From: Sphingomonas faeni
GTDB lineage: Bacteria > Pseudomonadota > Alphaproteobacteria > Sphingomonadales > Sphingomonadaceae
Length of the DNA stretch: 64,000 bases
NCBI RefSeq assembly: GCF_023195535.1
Contig: NZ_JALPNF010000005.1
Span: forward strand, 186,001 to 250,000
Direction of reading: 5' to 3'
The position numbers and the translations under genes are program-made. Shown piece by piece: positions 52,678 through 62,282 of the stretch (position 1 is its first letter; the number at the start of each line of letters is the position of its first letter). Under the pieces are notes generated by a model. It was not told where the DNA came from, made no database searches, and saw nothing but the letters and a program-made list of their open reading frames with translations.

Positions 52678-54149
52678 TCGCGCTGCTCCTCTACCTGACG
52701 GACGCGCCGGCGCTGACCGTTCCCCGCACCGTCTTCGCAGACACCAGGATCGTCGTACCCGAGGCCGTGCTCGCCTGGCCCGACGATGCCGTCGTCCGCA
52801 TCGACGAGCGCGACGGAGAACTGGTCGCGCGGTTCGACAGGCCGGTGACGCCCGACCGCATCGCCGCGTTCCGTGACGCCGCGGGCGATGCGATCGGCGA
52901 TCTGCGCTGGAACGACGACAGCCTCGTGCTGCGTCCCGCCACCGGCTGGACGATGACGTGGCGGCAGGCGGGCCCGGCCGTCGCGCTCACCTTCTCACCG
53001 CCGGCTTCGAACGACGCGCTCGCCGAAAACGTGGATGACATCGCGTCCGATGCCGCGCTGACCGCAATCGAGGCTGACGCCGCAGCCGGATATTCGGGGC
53101 AAGCACGGCGCGCAGCAACGGCCTTGGCGAAACGCTATCCTACCGACCGGCGTGCCGCCCGGATGCTCGCCGACACGCGACTTGCCGATGGCGACGTGCG
53201 CGGGGCGGCACGCGATTACCGTGCGCTCGCGGCGGACGACCTGACCGCACGACGTGCGATCGCCGCCGCACCAGGAACGGCAAGCATCGGCCTCACCGCG
53301 CGCGACGGCAGCGACCTGTCGCAGGCCGAGTTCGCCGCGCGAATCGACGCGGCGGTCGCCGACACCCTCGTCGTCGGTGGTGGCCTCCGCCATGTCGCCA
53401 GTCGTGTCGGCACGGACGTACAGACCGTGCGAACAGGCGACACCGTGGTCGATGCCTCGCTGGCAGCGGCGTTCGACGGCGCGGTCCGCGTGCAGCTGCT
53501 CGCCTCGGCCGCGCTCGACAACGGCGTTACCGGGGGCGGTGCGAAGGCCGTCGCAGGGTCCGCCGACGCACAGTTCCGCGTGACGCTGACCCGGCACATG
53601 CCGGACTACTCGACCCCGGCGCAGGTCCTGGCTGGCGGGTATCTCTCGCGCGCGTTGATCGGCGTCACCTATCGCCTGACACCGGGGCTGGCCGCGCAGG
53701 CGGATGTCGGCGCGAACCGTTACGGACTTGCCGGCAGCCGCGGCGCTAGCGACACCATCGTCGCGAACGGAGGGCTGGATTACCTGATCCGACGCCAGTT
53801 TCCCGCACTCGGCCTGACCTATCGGTTCGAGGCGGAATATGTCCAGCGGATGCAGATGGGCGTTGGCGAGCTCGCCCTCATTCCGCTCGCCACGCGGGAG
53901 AACCATACCGTCCAGGGGCTGGTCAGCGGTGCGCTCGGCACGGTGCAGATGACCGCGCTGGCCGGCTGGACCGTCGACCGGTTCGGCGGCGACGGCCCAA
54001 CCGCCAGCCTTGGCATCGCGGCCCCGATCGCGGTCGCGTGGCGGGTCGAGGGCAGCGGCGGCATCACCTCGATAGCACGTCCCGGTTTTGCGGGCCGCCA
54101 GCTTTACGCACGGGCGCTGCTGACGCGCAGCCTTGGGAATACGCAGTGA
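52674..54149 (+). CDS. PelB-type outer-membrane beta-barrel
   Basis: The 491-residue protein overlaps the TPR gene by four bases. About the first 200 residues are a mixed domain with a short helical-repeat patch (DAAAGYSGQARRAATALAKR, RAARMLADTRLADGDV). The rest alternates hydrophobic and polar strands of a porin-like barrel (YLSRALIGVTYRLTPGLAAQ, LGLTYRFEAEYVQRMQMG) and ends QLYARALLTRSLGNTQ. No strong signal peptide is seen at this start. Together with the preceding gene it reproduces the PelB TPR-plus-barrel arrangement, in two chains. Confidence 0.77.
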   Translation: MIALLLYLTDAPALTVPRTVFADTRIVVPEAVLAWPDDAVVRIDERDGELVARFDRPVTPDRIAAFRDAAGDAIGDLRWNDDSLVLRPATGWTMTWRQAGPAVALTFSPPASNDALAENVDDIASDAALTAIEADAAAGYSGQARRAATALAKRYPTDRRAARMLADTRLADGDVRGAARDYRALAADDLTARRAIAAAPGTASIGLTARDGSDLSQAEFAARIDAAVADTLVVGGGLRHVASRVGTDVQTVRTGDTVVDASLAAAFDGAVRVQLLASAALDNGVTGGGAKAVAGSADAQFRVTLTRHMPDYSTPAQVLAGGYLSRALIGVTYRLTPGLAAQADVGANRYGLAGSRGASDTIVANGGLDYLIRRQFPALGLTYRFEAEYVQRMQMGVGELALIPLATRENHTVQGLVSGALGTVQMTALAGWTVDRFGGDGPTASLGIAAPIAVAWRVEGSGGITSIARPGFAGRQLYARALLTRSLGNTQ

Positions 54150-55114
54150 CGCACGACGACCATGCGCCCAAGTGGCGGACCCGGTGGCGCCGCCGCGCGT
54201 GCCTTGCCGCGGAGATGGCGATCGCCTTTGCCGCGCTAATCGCGCTCGACTTGTGGCTGACGGGCGGAACCGGCTTCGCGCGCGTCCAGCCCAACCCGTA
54301 TTGGCTGCCGGTGCTGACCCTGTCGCTCGCCTATGGCACCGGCCCCGGTGTCCTCGCCGCCGCCATCGCATCGGCACTGTGGCTCACGCATGTTCACGAC
54401 GACCCGGGCGAGCGCGATTACCTCGACCATCTGTTTCACCTGTCGCTGCAGCCGCTGATGTGGTTCGTCGTCGCCGGCGTGATCGGAGAAGTGACGATCG
54501 CGCGGACCGGACGGCACGATCGGCTGGAAAAGCGCGGTCGTGTCGCGACACGCAACCTGGCTCGCCTGACCGAAGCGTTCGCCACATTGTCGCAGACCAA
54601 CCGCCAGTTGCAGGTTCAGATCGCGACCGAAGCGCATACCGTGGGCCATGCGATCGATACGGCAACGCGGCTGTGTTCGCAGGACCCGACCGCACGACGT
54701 GCCGCGATCGGCGAACTGATCGCCCTCGCCGCGCGGACTCCAGACTTCACCTGCTACCGGGTTACCGGCAACGAAGCACGCGCGTGGATCCGCGGGCCGG
54801 TCACCGCAGGGCGCCGCGACACGCTGCCGGCGGCGCTGATGGAGCGGGCGCAACGCCAACCCGGGATATTGCACGTCGCCAGGCGCAGCGACCGGCAGGT
54901 GCTCGACGGTATCGGCGTCGCCGCGATCGCGTTGCCCGATCGCAAGACCGGCGAAGTCGTTGGTTGCCTGGTCCTCCACGCATTGCCGTTCGACACGTTG
55001 AACGCCAGCCGTACCGCCGAACTCGCCGAGATCGTCACGTGGTTGACGCCGCTGCTGGCCGATAGGGCGCACGTGACGCAGCGACCGGTGAGATCCGCCG
55101 GGCTGGTCGCATGA
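54146..55114 (+). CDS. pelD: PelD-like regulator of Pel synthesis, lacking GGDEF part
   Basis: The GTG at 54146 overlaps the barrel stop. The 322-residue protein has four membrane helices (about 16-108, AEMAIAFAALIALDLWLTGG and LTLSLAYGTGPGVLAAAIAS among them). A coiled-coil stretch follows (LARLTEAFATLSQTNRQLQV), then a GAF-like domain (about 155-300). PelD of Pseudomonas adds a degenerate GGDEF domain whose I-site binds c-di-GMP. Nothing like it follows here and the chain stops about 130 residues short. An RRSD lies in the GAF region but is not in the I-site position. The two neighbouring genes overlap it by four bases. Confidence 0.75.
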   Translation: MTHDDHAPKWRTRWRRRACLAAEMAIAFAALIALDLWLTGGTGFARVQPNPYWLPVLTLSLAYGTGPGVLAAAIASALWLTHVHDDPGERDYLDHLFHLSLQPLMWFVVAGVIGEVTIARTGRHDRLEKRGRVATRNLARLTEAFATLSQTNRQLQVQIATEAHTVGHAIDTATRLCSQDPTARRAAIGELIALAARTPDFTCYRVTGNEARAWIRGPVTAGRRDTLPAALMERAQRQPGILHVARRSDRQVLDGIGVAAIALPDRKTGEVVGCLVLHALPFDTLNASRTAELAEIVTWLTPLLADRAHVTQRPVRSAGLVA

Positions 55115-56025
55115 CGCGGCGTCTCGTCGCGCTTTCGGTTCTCGAGACGCTGGTGCTGACGGCATGCTGGATGTCCGACATTGCGGCCGGGTGGGGGCTT
55201 GCGGCGCATGTCGTGTTCAGCGTGCTTGGGTTTACCCTGTGGCTTCGCAGCGGTGCGGCGACCAACTTTGCGGCGGCGATGCTCGGCGTGTTGGGGCCAC
55301 CGGGGCTGCTCGTCGCGGTGCTGTTCGAAGGCCCGTCTCGACTCAGCCGGCTGCGCAGCGACGACGAGATGTTCGGTCCGGTCGCCGGGCGTTCCGCGCA
55401 GCGTGGCGCGCGCCTGGCGGTGGCTCGGATGCTCGACGGGCGGGTTCATCATGCGACGCCGGATACGCTGAGTTCACTGGTTACGATCATGCGTCACGGT
55501 GCGGTGGCCGAGCGGCGGCGTGCGCTGGAAACCGTGGTGCGATCGTTCGAGCCGGCTCTGTCGCCGCTCATCGCGCTGGCATTGACCGATGGCGACCAGA
55601 CGATCCGTGCACTGGCGGCAGCGGCATCGGCGCGGGTCGCGGAGAACCTGGTGCTGGCACGCGCGCGGCTGTCGGCGCGGATTGCCGATGGCACCGACCC
55701 GGACGCCGCGACGGAACTGGCCAGGCTCCTCGGGGACCATGCCCGCTCGGATGTGCTGTTGTCCGATTCGCAGCGTCTCCACCTTCGCGAGGACGCGGTT
55801 GCGACGATGGTGGCCGCAGTCCCCTTCAGGACGGACGATCCTCGCTCTGGAACGCGCGATGCGTTGCTGATGGAAGCACTGTGGGCCGCAGGCGATTACA
55901 CGGCGATCGACCGGATGGCGACGGCGATCGAGGCTGCGTCGCAGCGGAACGATGCTGCAATGGAACCGACACATCGCGGTGCGACGACGCTGGCCGCCTG
56001 GTGGCTGACGGGAGCGGCGGCATGA
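55111..56025 (+). CDS. pelE: PelE-like membrane protein
   Basis: PelE joins PelD and PelF in the inner-membrane synthase complex. The 304-residue protein has two membrane helices (VALSVLETLVLTACWMSDIA, then AAMLGVLGPPGLLVAVLFEG). The cytoplasmic helical-repeat body is of the TPR kind expected for PelE (about 100-290). It overlaps pelD and pelF by four bases each. The identification rests on topology and position between pelD and pelF. Confidence 0.68.
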   Translation: MTRRLVALSVLETLVLTACWMSDIAAGWGLAAHVVFSVLGFTLWLRSGAATNFAAAMLGVLGPPGLLVAVLFEGPSRLSRLRSDDEMFGPVAGRSAQRGARLAVARMLDGRVHHATPDTLSSLVTIMRHGAVAERRRALETVVRSFEPALSPLIALALTDGDQTIRALAAAASARVAENLVLARARLSARIADGTDPDAATELARLLGDHARSDVLLSDSQRLHLREDAVATMVAAVPFRTDDPRSGTRDALLMEALWAAGDYTAIDRMATAIEAASQRNDAAMEPTHRGATTLAAWWLTGAAA

Positions 56026-57533
56026 TCCAGCCTTCGGCACTGCCCGAACGGTCCCGCCCGGTGTCGCCGGACATCCCCGACGCCGACATCTGCCTGATCG
56101 TCGAGGGCGCCTATCCCTATGTGATTGGCGGCGTATCCGGCTGGTTGCAGGATCTGATCACCCACCTGCCCGACGTCCGGTTCGTGATTGCCGCGATCAA
56201 GCCGGGCGCCGGACTCCTCCCGTTCCAGCTTACGCCGCCGCCGAACGTCGTCGCGGTGGTCGAGATCGGCTTGGCCCCCGAGCCTGCCATACCGCGCGCG
56301 ATTCCCGACCGGATCGCGGTGCCGATCGCCGACGCACTCGTCGCGTTCGTCGCGATCGGTGGCGCGGACCGGCTTGCGACGCTGATCGACATGATCGGCC
56401 GCAACGCCCGGCCGCTCGCGCCCGGCGATATCCTGTCGCATCCCGCAGTGTTTGCGCGGCTCAAGCGCCATTACCAGGCGATGTTGCCCAAGGCGTCGTT
56501 CCATCATTATTTCTGGGCGATGCGGGTGCTGCTCGGCGGGCTGCTCGCAGTCCTGACAACGCCGTTGCCGCGGGCGAAAGCGTACCACACGATCTCGACC
56601 GGTTTCGCCGGCCTGCTCGCCGCCCGCGCCGCGCGCCAGACCGGGCGCCCGGCGTTCATCACCGAGCACGGAATCTACCTGCTTGAACGTCAGATCGAAG
56701 TGATGATGGCGGACTGGATCGGCGACCAGGTCGACACCGGGCTGGAACTGGAACGCAGCGTCCGCGACCTGCGCGACCTGTGGGTGCGCGCGTTCACCAG
56801 CTATGCCACCGCCTGCTACGACAGCTGCGATCCGATCGTCGCATTGTACGGCGAGAATACGGCGGTCCAGCGCCGGCTGGGGGCAACCGCCGACCGCGTC
56901 CGCGTGATTCCGAACGGCATCGATTCGAAGCGTTTCGCGGCCCTGCCGGACCAGCGCGATATAGCGCATCCGCTGGTCGCGCTGCTTGGCCGGGTGGTCC
57001 CTATCAAGGACGTCAAGACGTTCATTCGCGCCGCCGCGATCGCACATGCCGAACGTCCCGACATCCGCTTCGTCGTGCTCGGCCCCGAGGACGAGGATCC
57101 CGAATATGCCGTCGAATGCACGCGACTGGTCGAGGACCTGGAATTGTCGTCGGTCTTCCGCTTTGCCGGGCGCGTGCGGATCGAGGACTGGATGGCCAAG
57201 ATCGACCTGCTCGTGCTCACCAGCCTGTCGGAAGCGCAGCCGCTGGTGATCCTGGAGGGCGGCGCGTGCGGAATCCCGGTGGTGGCACCCGATGTCGGCA
57301 GCTGCCGCGAGATGATCGAAGGGCGCGGCGGCGCGGACGCGGGGCATGGCGGTATCATCACGCCGCTGGTCAATCCGGCCGCGACGGCCGCGGGGATCCT
57401 GGCGATCGCCGGCGATCCGGCGATGCGATCGGCCATGGGCGAGACGATGCGCGAGCGCGTACGGCGCGATTATGATCACGACACGATCATCGGCGCCTAT
57501 GCCGATCTCTACGAGTCGTTGATCGCGCGGTAG
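56022..57533 (+). CDS. pelF: PelF-type glycosyltransferase (GT4)
   Basis: PelF is the cytosolic glycosyltransferase that polymerises Pel from UDP-linked N-acetylhexosamine. The 503-residue protein has the conserved N-terminus ADICLIVEGAYPYVIGGVSG followed by WLQDLITHLPDVRFV. Internal blocks are ITEHGIYLLERQIEVMMADW and IPNGIDSKRFA. The GT4 E-x7-E motif is SEAQPLVILEGGACGIPVVA. It closes the Pel-like run, overlapping pelE by four bases, and is convergent with the type I secretion genes. Confidence 0.93.
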   Translation: MIQPSALPERSRPVSPDIPDADICLIVEGAYPYVIGGVSGWLQDLITHLPDVRFVIAAIKPGAGLLPFQLTPPPNVVAVVEIGLAPEPAIPRAIPDRIAVPIADALVAFVAIGGADRLATLIDMIGRNARPLAPGDILSHPAVFARLKRHYQAMLPKASFHHYFWAMRVLLGGLLAVLTTPLPRAKAYHTISTGFAGLLAARAARQTGRPAFITEHGIYLLERQIEVMMADWIGDQVDTGLELERSVRDLRDLWVRAFTSYATACYDSCDPIVALYGENTAVQRRLGATADRVRVIPNGIDSKRFAALPDQRDIAHPLVALLGRVVPIKDVKTFIRAAAIAHAERPDIRFVVLGPEDEDPEYAVECTRLVEDLELSSVFRFAGRVRIEDWMAKIDLLVLTSLSEAQPLVILEGGACGIPVVAPDVGSCREMIEGRGGADAGHGGIITPLVNPAATAAGILAIAGDPAMRSAMGETMRERVRRDYDHDTIIGAYADLYESLIAR

Positions 57534-57563
57534 GTGCGTTGGCTTGGCGACATGACCGCCAGC

Positions 57564-59165
57564 TCAGGTCCCGCCGGTCACCACCATATCGGTCAGGTCG
57601 CTCGCCGCTGGTCCGGCCAGCACCGGCGGGCTTTCGATCGGCAAGGCCGTGCCGACCGGTCCGGGCAACGCCTGTAACAGCGCCGGCCTGATCCTGGCGT
57701 CGGTCGCGGGCGCAAGCTGCGGTGCAGGTCGGGCCGCGGCACTCGGAACCTGCGCGCGGTCGATCGGTGCGAGGACCGGATCGAACGGCCCGAACGTCCT
57801 TGCCCGCACGCGCTGCGTGTTCTGCGCAGGATCATAGCTCGGCACAGCGTGGTCGATCGCTGCCGCTTCAAGGCGTCCAAGCGTCGCGAGCAGGCGCGCT
57901 TCCGCCGCATAGGCGCCGTATGTCGCGTTGACGAAGACGAGTTGCGCGGTCAGCAGCCGCTGCTCCGAATCCAGCACCTCGAAATTGGAGCGAAACCCCT
58001 CGGCGAAGCCACGCTGGACGCCGGTTAGCGCCGACTCCGCCGCCTCGGTCGCGAGGCGACCCGCCGCCATCTGCTCGCCGCCGGCGACCGCCTGGTTCCA
58101 GGCGTTCTGTGCGTTGGCAAGTGCGGCACGCCGCGCCGTCTCGACCTCGAACCCGAGCTGCTGGCGTTCGGCGACTGCGGCGCGGACGCGCGATCCGATC
58201 ACGCCGCCGGTCAGCAGCGGCATCGTCAGCGTGACCCCGCCGGTCGCCTGCGCCCCGGCATCGCGCAGGCGATAAGAATACGGACTCGCATAGCCATAGC
58301 TGCCCGACAGCGCGACGATCGGCGCGCGCTCGGCGCGTTGTGCAGCGATCCTCGCGTCGCCCGCCTTGGTCGCCAGGATCGCCTGCCACAGGCTCGGGCT
58401 CTCCTTCTCGACCACCGCGAATGCCGCATCGAGCGAGTGCGGCAGGCCGGGCAGCGTCGGCGGCACGAGCAACGTGCCCGGATTACGCCCGACCACGGCC
58501 GCGAACCGCCCCCGGCTCGCCTGAAGGTTAACGGTCGCCTGCGCCAGTTGCGCGCGGATGATCTCGCGTTGGGCCTGTGCCTGCGCGATGTCGGTACGGG
58601 TCAGGTCGCCACCGCGTTCACGCGCGATCGCCTGCGTGACCTGCCGTCCGTAGGAGTCGAGCGAGCGCTGCTGGATCGCCACCAGTGCCTGGTCGCGCCG
58701 CACCGACACGAACGCATCGACGACTTCGAGCAGGATCGCGTTTTCCGCTTCGCGCAGCCGTTCGCGTCCCGCCAGCACGGTCGCCTCCGCTGCGGACACC
58801 TGCGCCGCAGTGCGCCCGCCGTTGAGCAGGATCTGCGAGGCGGTCAGCGATGCGCCGACCGTGCGGCCCCGCGCCGTATCGAAATCGCCGAGCACACCGC
58901 GCTGGTCCTGCGACTGGTATTGCAGCGTCATGGTGACGCCCGCGGTCAGTCTATACGCCGCCCCCGCCTGGACGATCTGCTCGTCCAGCGCGCGAAGCTG
59001 CGCGCGTTGCCCCTCCAGCGACGGATTGCTGCGGTAGGCGTCGGCAATCGCCTGACCCAGCGTTTCGGGCGCCGCGGACTGCGCTTCCGGGGCCGTCTGC
59101 GCAACCGCTGCGGCGGTCGGCGACAGCACCACCGCAGCAGCGAGGCGAAGAATATCAGCGTTCAT
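57564..59165 (-). CDS. TolC-family outer-membrane channel of a type I secretion system
   Basis: TolC proteins form the outer-membrane tunnel for type I export. The 533-residue protein has a signal peptide (ILRLAAAVVLSPTAAAVAQT) and two OEP repeats, typified by ETLGQAIADAYRSNPSLEGQ, ALVAIQQRSLDSYGRQVTQA and SALTGVQRGFAEGFRSNFEV. A Pro/Ala-rich tail of about 90 residues follows. It overlaps the HlyD gene by eleven bases, so ABC, adaptor and channel are one operon reading leftward. Confidence 0.92.
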   Translation of the reverse strand: MNADILRLAAAVVLSPTAAAVAQTAPEAQSAAPETLGQAIADAYRSNPSLEGQRAQLRALDEQIVQAGAAYRLTAGVTMTLQYQSQDQRGVLGDFDTARGRTVGASLTASQILLNGGRTAAQVSAAEATVLAGRERLREAENAILLEVVDAFVSVRRDQALVAIQQRSLDSYGRQVTQAIARERGGDLTRTDIAQAQAQREIIRAQLAQATVNLQASRGRFAAVVGRNPGTLLVPPTLPGLPHSLDAAFAVVEKESPSLWQAILATKAGDARIAAQRAERAPIVALSGSYGYASPYSYRLRDAGAQATGGVTLTMPLLTGGVIGSRVRAAVAERQQLGFEVETARRAALANAQNAWNQAVAGGEQMAAGRLATEAAESALTGVQRGFAEGFRSNFEVLDSEQRLLTAQLVFVNATYGAYAAEARLLATLGRLEAAAIDHAVPSYDPAQNTQRVRARTFGPFDPVLAPIDRAQVPSAAARPAPQLAPATDARIRPALLQALPGPVGTALPIESPPVLAGPAASDLTDMVVTGGT

Positions 59166-60528
59166 GAAGAGACCGTGAAAAAGCCTCGGTCAACGGATCG
59201 AGGAGATAATCGAGGGCGGTACGCGAGCGCAGCTTGACGAGGACGGTGACCGGCACGCCCGCGCGGATTCCGGTATCGCGGCCGCGCACCGCCTCGATCT
59301 TGGCGATCTGGTCGCGCGGCACGGTGATCTCGGCGCTGAAATAGCTGTGGCCGGTCTGCTCGTCACGGAGCGAATCCGCGGACACTGTCCGGACCGTACC
59401 GAGCAGGATCGGCAGGTCGCGTTCGTGCAGCGACAGGAACTTCACCTCGGCTTCGCGACCAGCGAACACGCCGTCGATGTCGCCTGGCGAGAAGTTCGCG
59501 CGGACCACCAAAGGCGCGGCGTCGGGGACGATGTCGAGGATCGCCTGACCCGGCTGAATCACGCCCCCCACGGAGAAGACGCGCAGGCCAACCACACGGC
59601 CCGTCACCGGCGCACGGATGATCGTGCGCGCCAGCTGTTCGCGCGCGGCGGCGAATTTGGGTATCACCTCGTTCAACTGGAACTGCGTGTCGCGGAGCAG
59701 CGTCGCGCTGTCCTCGACATATTTGCGGCGAGTCTGGACACCCTCCGCCTGCGTCTGGCCGATCTGCTCGCGTGCCGCCGCCGAGCGCGAGACATAGTCC
59801 GCATCGGTCCCCTCGAGCTGCTGGATCGAGCGCTCGATCGCCCGCACGGTATTGCGCGAGACATAGCCCTGGTCGGCAAGTGCACGTGTGCTCTCGAGCT
59901 GTTGGCGGAGCGATGCGCGCTGGCGGGCGGTTGCCTGAGCCTGTGCGTTGAAGCCGGCCGTCTGTTGCGCGACGGTCGCCGCCTGCTGGCGGAACACCGC
60001 ACCGTTGGCGGCGAGCGCTGCCGAACGCGCCGTGCGTTGTGCGATCTGGAGCGACTTCGCCCGCTCGATGAGGCGCAGATCATCTCCCTGCGCGGACGCA
60101 AACTCGGCGGGCCAGACGATCGCGCCGCCGCGGACGTCCGCTTCGAGCCGCGCGCGTTGCGCCTGGAGGTCGATGACACTGGCGGCGAGCGCGCGCTCGC
60201 TCGCGGTGACTTCCGCGCCTTCGAGCCGAAACAGGATTTCCCCGGCGCGGACGTGCTGGCCGTCGCGGACCGCCATCGCCGCGACGATCCCGCCCTCACG
60301 GTGCTGGACGGTCTGGCGATTGCCGGCGACGACCACCTGCCCCTCACCCGCTGCCGCTGCATCGAGCCGCGCGAACGCCGCCCAGCCGAGCCCGACCACG
60401 AAGAACAGGATCGCGACCAGTCCACCGATGAGAATTGCATGACGCGGAGAATCATCGAGGCGCAGGCGATCGGCAAGGCTTGCGCCGCCCGCGGCGGGTA
60501 CCGGGCTGGCCAGTTCGGCGGGAATCAT
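59155..60528 (-). CDS. HlyD-type membrane fusion protein of a type I secretion system
   Basis: The adaptor spans the periplasm between ABC exporter and TolC. The 457-residue protein has one membrane helix (HAILIGGLVAILFFVVGLGW, about 33-53) and a biotinyl-lipoyl-like half (VVVAGNRQTVQHREGGIVAA). Long coiled coils cover about 150-300. The second half includes IIRAPVTGRVVGLRVFSVGG, VIQPGQAILDIVPD and the C-terminal SYFSAEITVPRD. It overlaps the ABC gene by four bases. Confidence 0.93.
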   Translation of the reverse strand: MIPAELASPVPAAGGASLADRLRLDDSPRHAILIGGLVAILFFVVGLGWAAFARLDAAAAGEGQVVVAGNRQTVQHREGGIVAAMAVRDGQHVRAGEILFRLEGAEVTASERALAASVIDLQAQRARLEADVRGGAIVWPAEFASAQGDDLRLIERAKSLQIAQRTARSAALAANGAVFRQQAATVAQQTAGFNAQAQATARQRASLRQQLESTRALADQGYVSRNTVRAIERSIQQLEGTDADYVSRSAAAREQIGQTQAEGVQTRRKYVEDSATLLRDTQFQLNEVIPKFAAAREQLARTIIRAPVTGRVVGLRVFSVGGVIQPGQAILDIVPDAAPLVVRANFSPGDIDGVFAGREAEVKFLSLHERDLPILLGTVRTVSADSLRDEQTGHSYFSAEITVPRDQIAKIEAVRGRDTGIRAGVPVTVLVKLRSRTALDYLLDPLTEAFSRSLHER

Positions 60529-62282
60529 CGTGCGCCTCCGGTCGCAGCCGCGGGCGCGACGTTGGCAGGACGCACCACCTTCGCCCGTTCGTCGAACAGC
60601 TGGACCGTGCCACCACGCAGCACCATGATCTTGTCGACCACCTGAAGCAGCCCGGTCCGATGCGTCGACACGATCACGGTCGCCCCGCGCGCGCGCAGTG
60701 CTGCCAGCGTCGTCACCAGCCGCGCTTCGCCATCGCTGTCGAGATGCGCATTGGGCTCGTCGAGGAACAGGATCGTCGGCGTGCCGAACAACGCGCGCGC
60801 CAACGCGACCGACTGGTTCTGCCCGGCCGACAGCCCCGATCCGTCCGCCATGCCGAGCATCGTCGCATAGCCCTGCGGCAGGCCGAGGATCACCTCATGT
60901 GCGCCCGCCACCTGCGCCGCCTCTACCACCGCCGCGTCAAGCTGTTCGCTCTCGCCCGCCAATACCGACTGGAACCGCGAGATGTTGGTGTGGACCGAAG
61001 TCGGGAACAGCGACGGCGATTGCGGCATATAGCCGACGTGGCGGCCAAGTTGCTCGCGGTTCCAGTCCGACAGGTTCGCACCGTCGATCCGGACCTCGCC
61101 CGTATCCGGCGACAGCGCCCCCGACAGCACGCGCAGCAAGGTCGACTTGCCCGCACCGCTCGGACCGACCAGCGCGACGATCTCGCCCGGCGCGACCGCG
61201 AAACTGATGTCCGTCAGCAGCGCACGGTCGCTGCCTTCCGCGCGCACGGTAACGCCGCGGACGTCGATCCGACCGATCGGCGCGGGGAGCGTCGTCGCAT
61301 CGATCGACGGCCCCGGCATCGCACAGAACGCATCGAGATCGCGGTACGCGTTGCGCGCAGCGGCGAGCGGCTTCATCGCGCCGAGGATCTGTTCGACAGG
61401 CTGCAGCGCACGCCCGAGCAACAGCGAGGCAGCGAAGATCGCACCGCCCGAAATATCCTGCCGGATCGCCAGCAGAGCCCCGAGCGCCAGCGCGAGCGAT
61501 TGGAGCAAAAGGCGCAGGAACTTGGTGACCGCGAGAAACTGCCCCGATGTACCGGCAAGTGCGGACTGGCGGCGGACGAGTTCGGCGCGCTCCAGCAGGT
61601 GCCGGGTGATCAGCGCATTGCGCATCCCCATGACGCGGGCGACTTCCGATCCGTGAATCGACACGTCCTGTTCGCGCGCCGCCAGCACGGCGCGCGCGTG
61701 CGTGTCGCGGGCAGCACCGGCGGTCACTTTGTCGCTGAGGATCGCGATCCCGCCGAGCAGCAGCGCGCTGAGCAGCGCCAGCACGCCGATCCAAGGGTGA
61801 AGCAGAAACGCGATGCCGATATAGATCGGTGCCCAGGGCGCATCGAACAGCGCGATGATCGTGGGCCCGGTCAGCGTACCCCGCACCGTATCGAAATCGC
61901 GCATAGCCTGGCTGCGCTGCCCGATCGTCGCGCCGTCAGTGCCGAGAATCCGCAGCAATATGCCGGGCGCCGCCCGACGCTCGAGCCGCATGCTCGCGCG
62001 TAACAGCAACCGCATTCGGACCGCATCGAGGATCGCGAACACGACCAGCGCGAGCACCAGGATCAACGTCAGCAGCAACAGCGTCGCGCCACCGCGCGTC
62101 GGCACGACGCGGTCATAGACCTGCAGCATGAAAATCGACGGCACGAGGTAAAGGATGTTGACCAGCCCCGAGAACAGCGCCGCGAACAGCAGGTGGCGGC
62201 GACAACCCCGCACGGCGCCAGCCAAGGCATTCTGGCGGTGATCGGACCGTGCCGTCGTGGGCGCTGAAGAGAACGTCGGCAT
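60525..62282 (-). CDS. Type I secretion ABC exporter (PrtD-like)
   Basis: The ABC protein powers export of RTX cargo. The 585-residue protein has a transmembrane half (LFAALFSGLVNILYLVPSIF, LLLLTLILVLALVVFAILDA). Its ATPase half has Walker A GPSGAGKST, signature LSAGQNQSVALARALFG and Walker B TILFLDEPNAHLD. There is no N-terminal peptidase domain. The PrtD/LapB-like class without protease usually exports unprocessed RTX proteins. The RTX deacetylase at 45249 is the only RTX cargo in the window. Confidence 0.93.
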   Translation of the reverse strand: MPTFSSAPTTARSDHRQNALAGAVRGCRRHLLFAALFSGLVNILYLVPSIFMLQVYDRVVPTRGGATLLLLTLILVLALVVFAILDAVRMRLLLRASMRLERRAAPGILLRILGTDGATIGQRSQAMRDFDTVRGTLTGPTIIALFDAPWAPIYIGIAFLLHPWIGVLALLSALLLGGIAILSDKVTAGAARDTHARAVLAAREQDVSIHGSEVARVMGMRNALITRHLLERAELVRRQSALAGTSGQFLAVTKFLRLLLQSLALALGALLAIRQDISGGAIFAASLLLGRALQPVEQILGAMKPLAAARNAYRDLDAFCAMPGPSIDATTLPAPIGRIDVRGVTVRAEGSDRALLTDISFAVAPGEIVALVGPSGAGKSTLLRVLSGALSPDTGEVRIDGANLSDWNREQLGRHVGYMPQSPSLFPTSVHTNISRFQSVLAGESEQLDAAVVEAAQVAGAHEVILGLPQGYATMLGMADGSGLSAGQNQSVALARALFGTPTILFLDEPNAHLDSDGEARLVTTLAALRARGATVIVSTHRTGLLQVVDKIMVLRGGTVQLFDERAKVVRPANVAPAAATGGAR

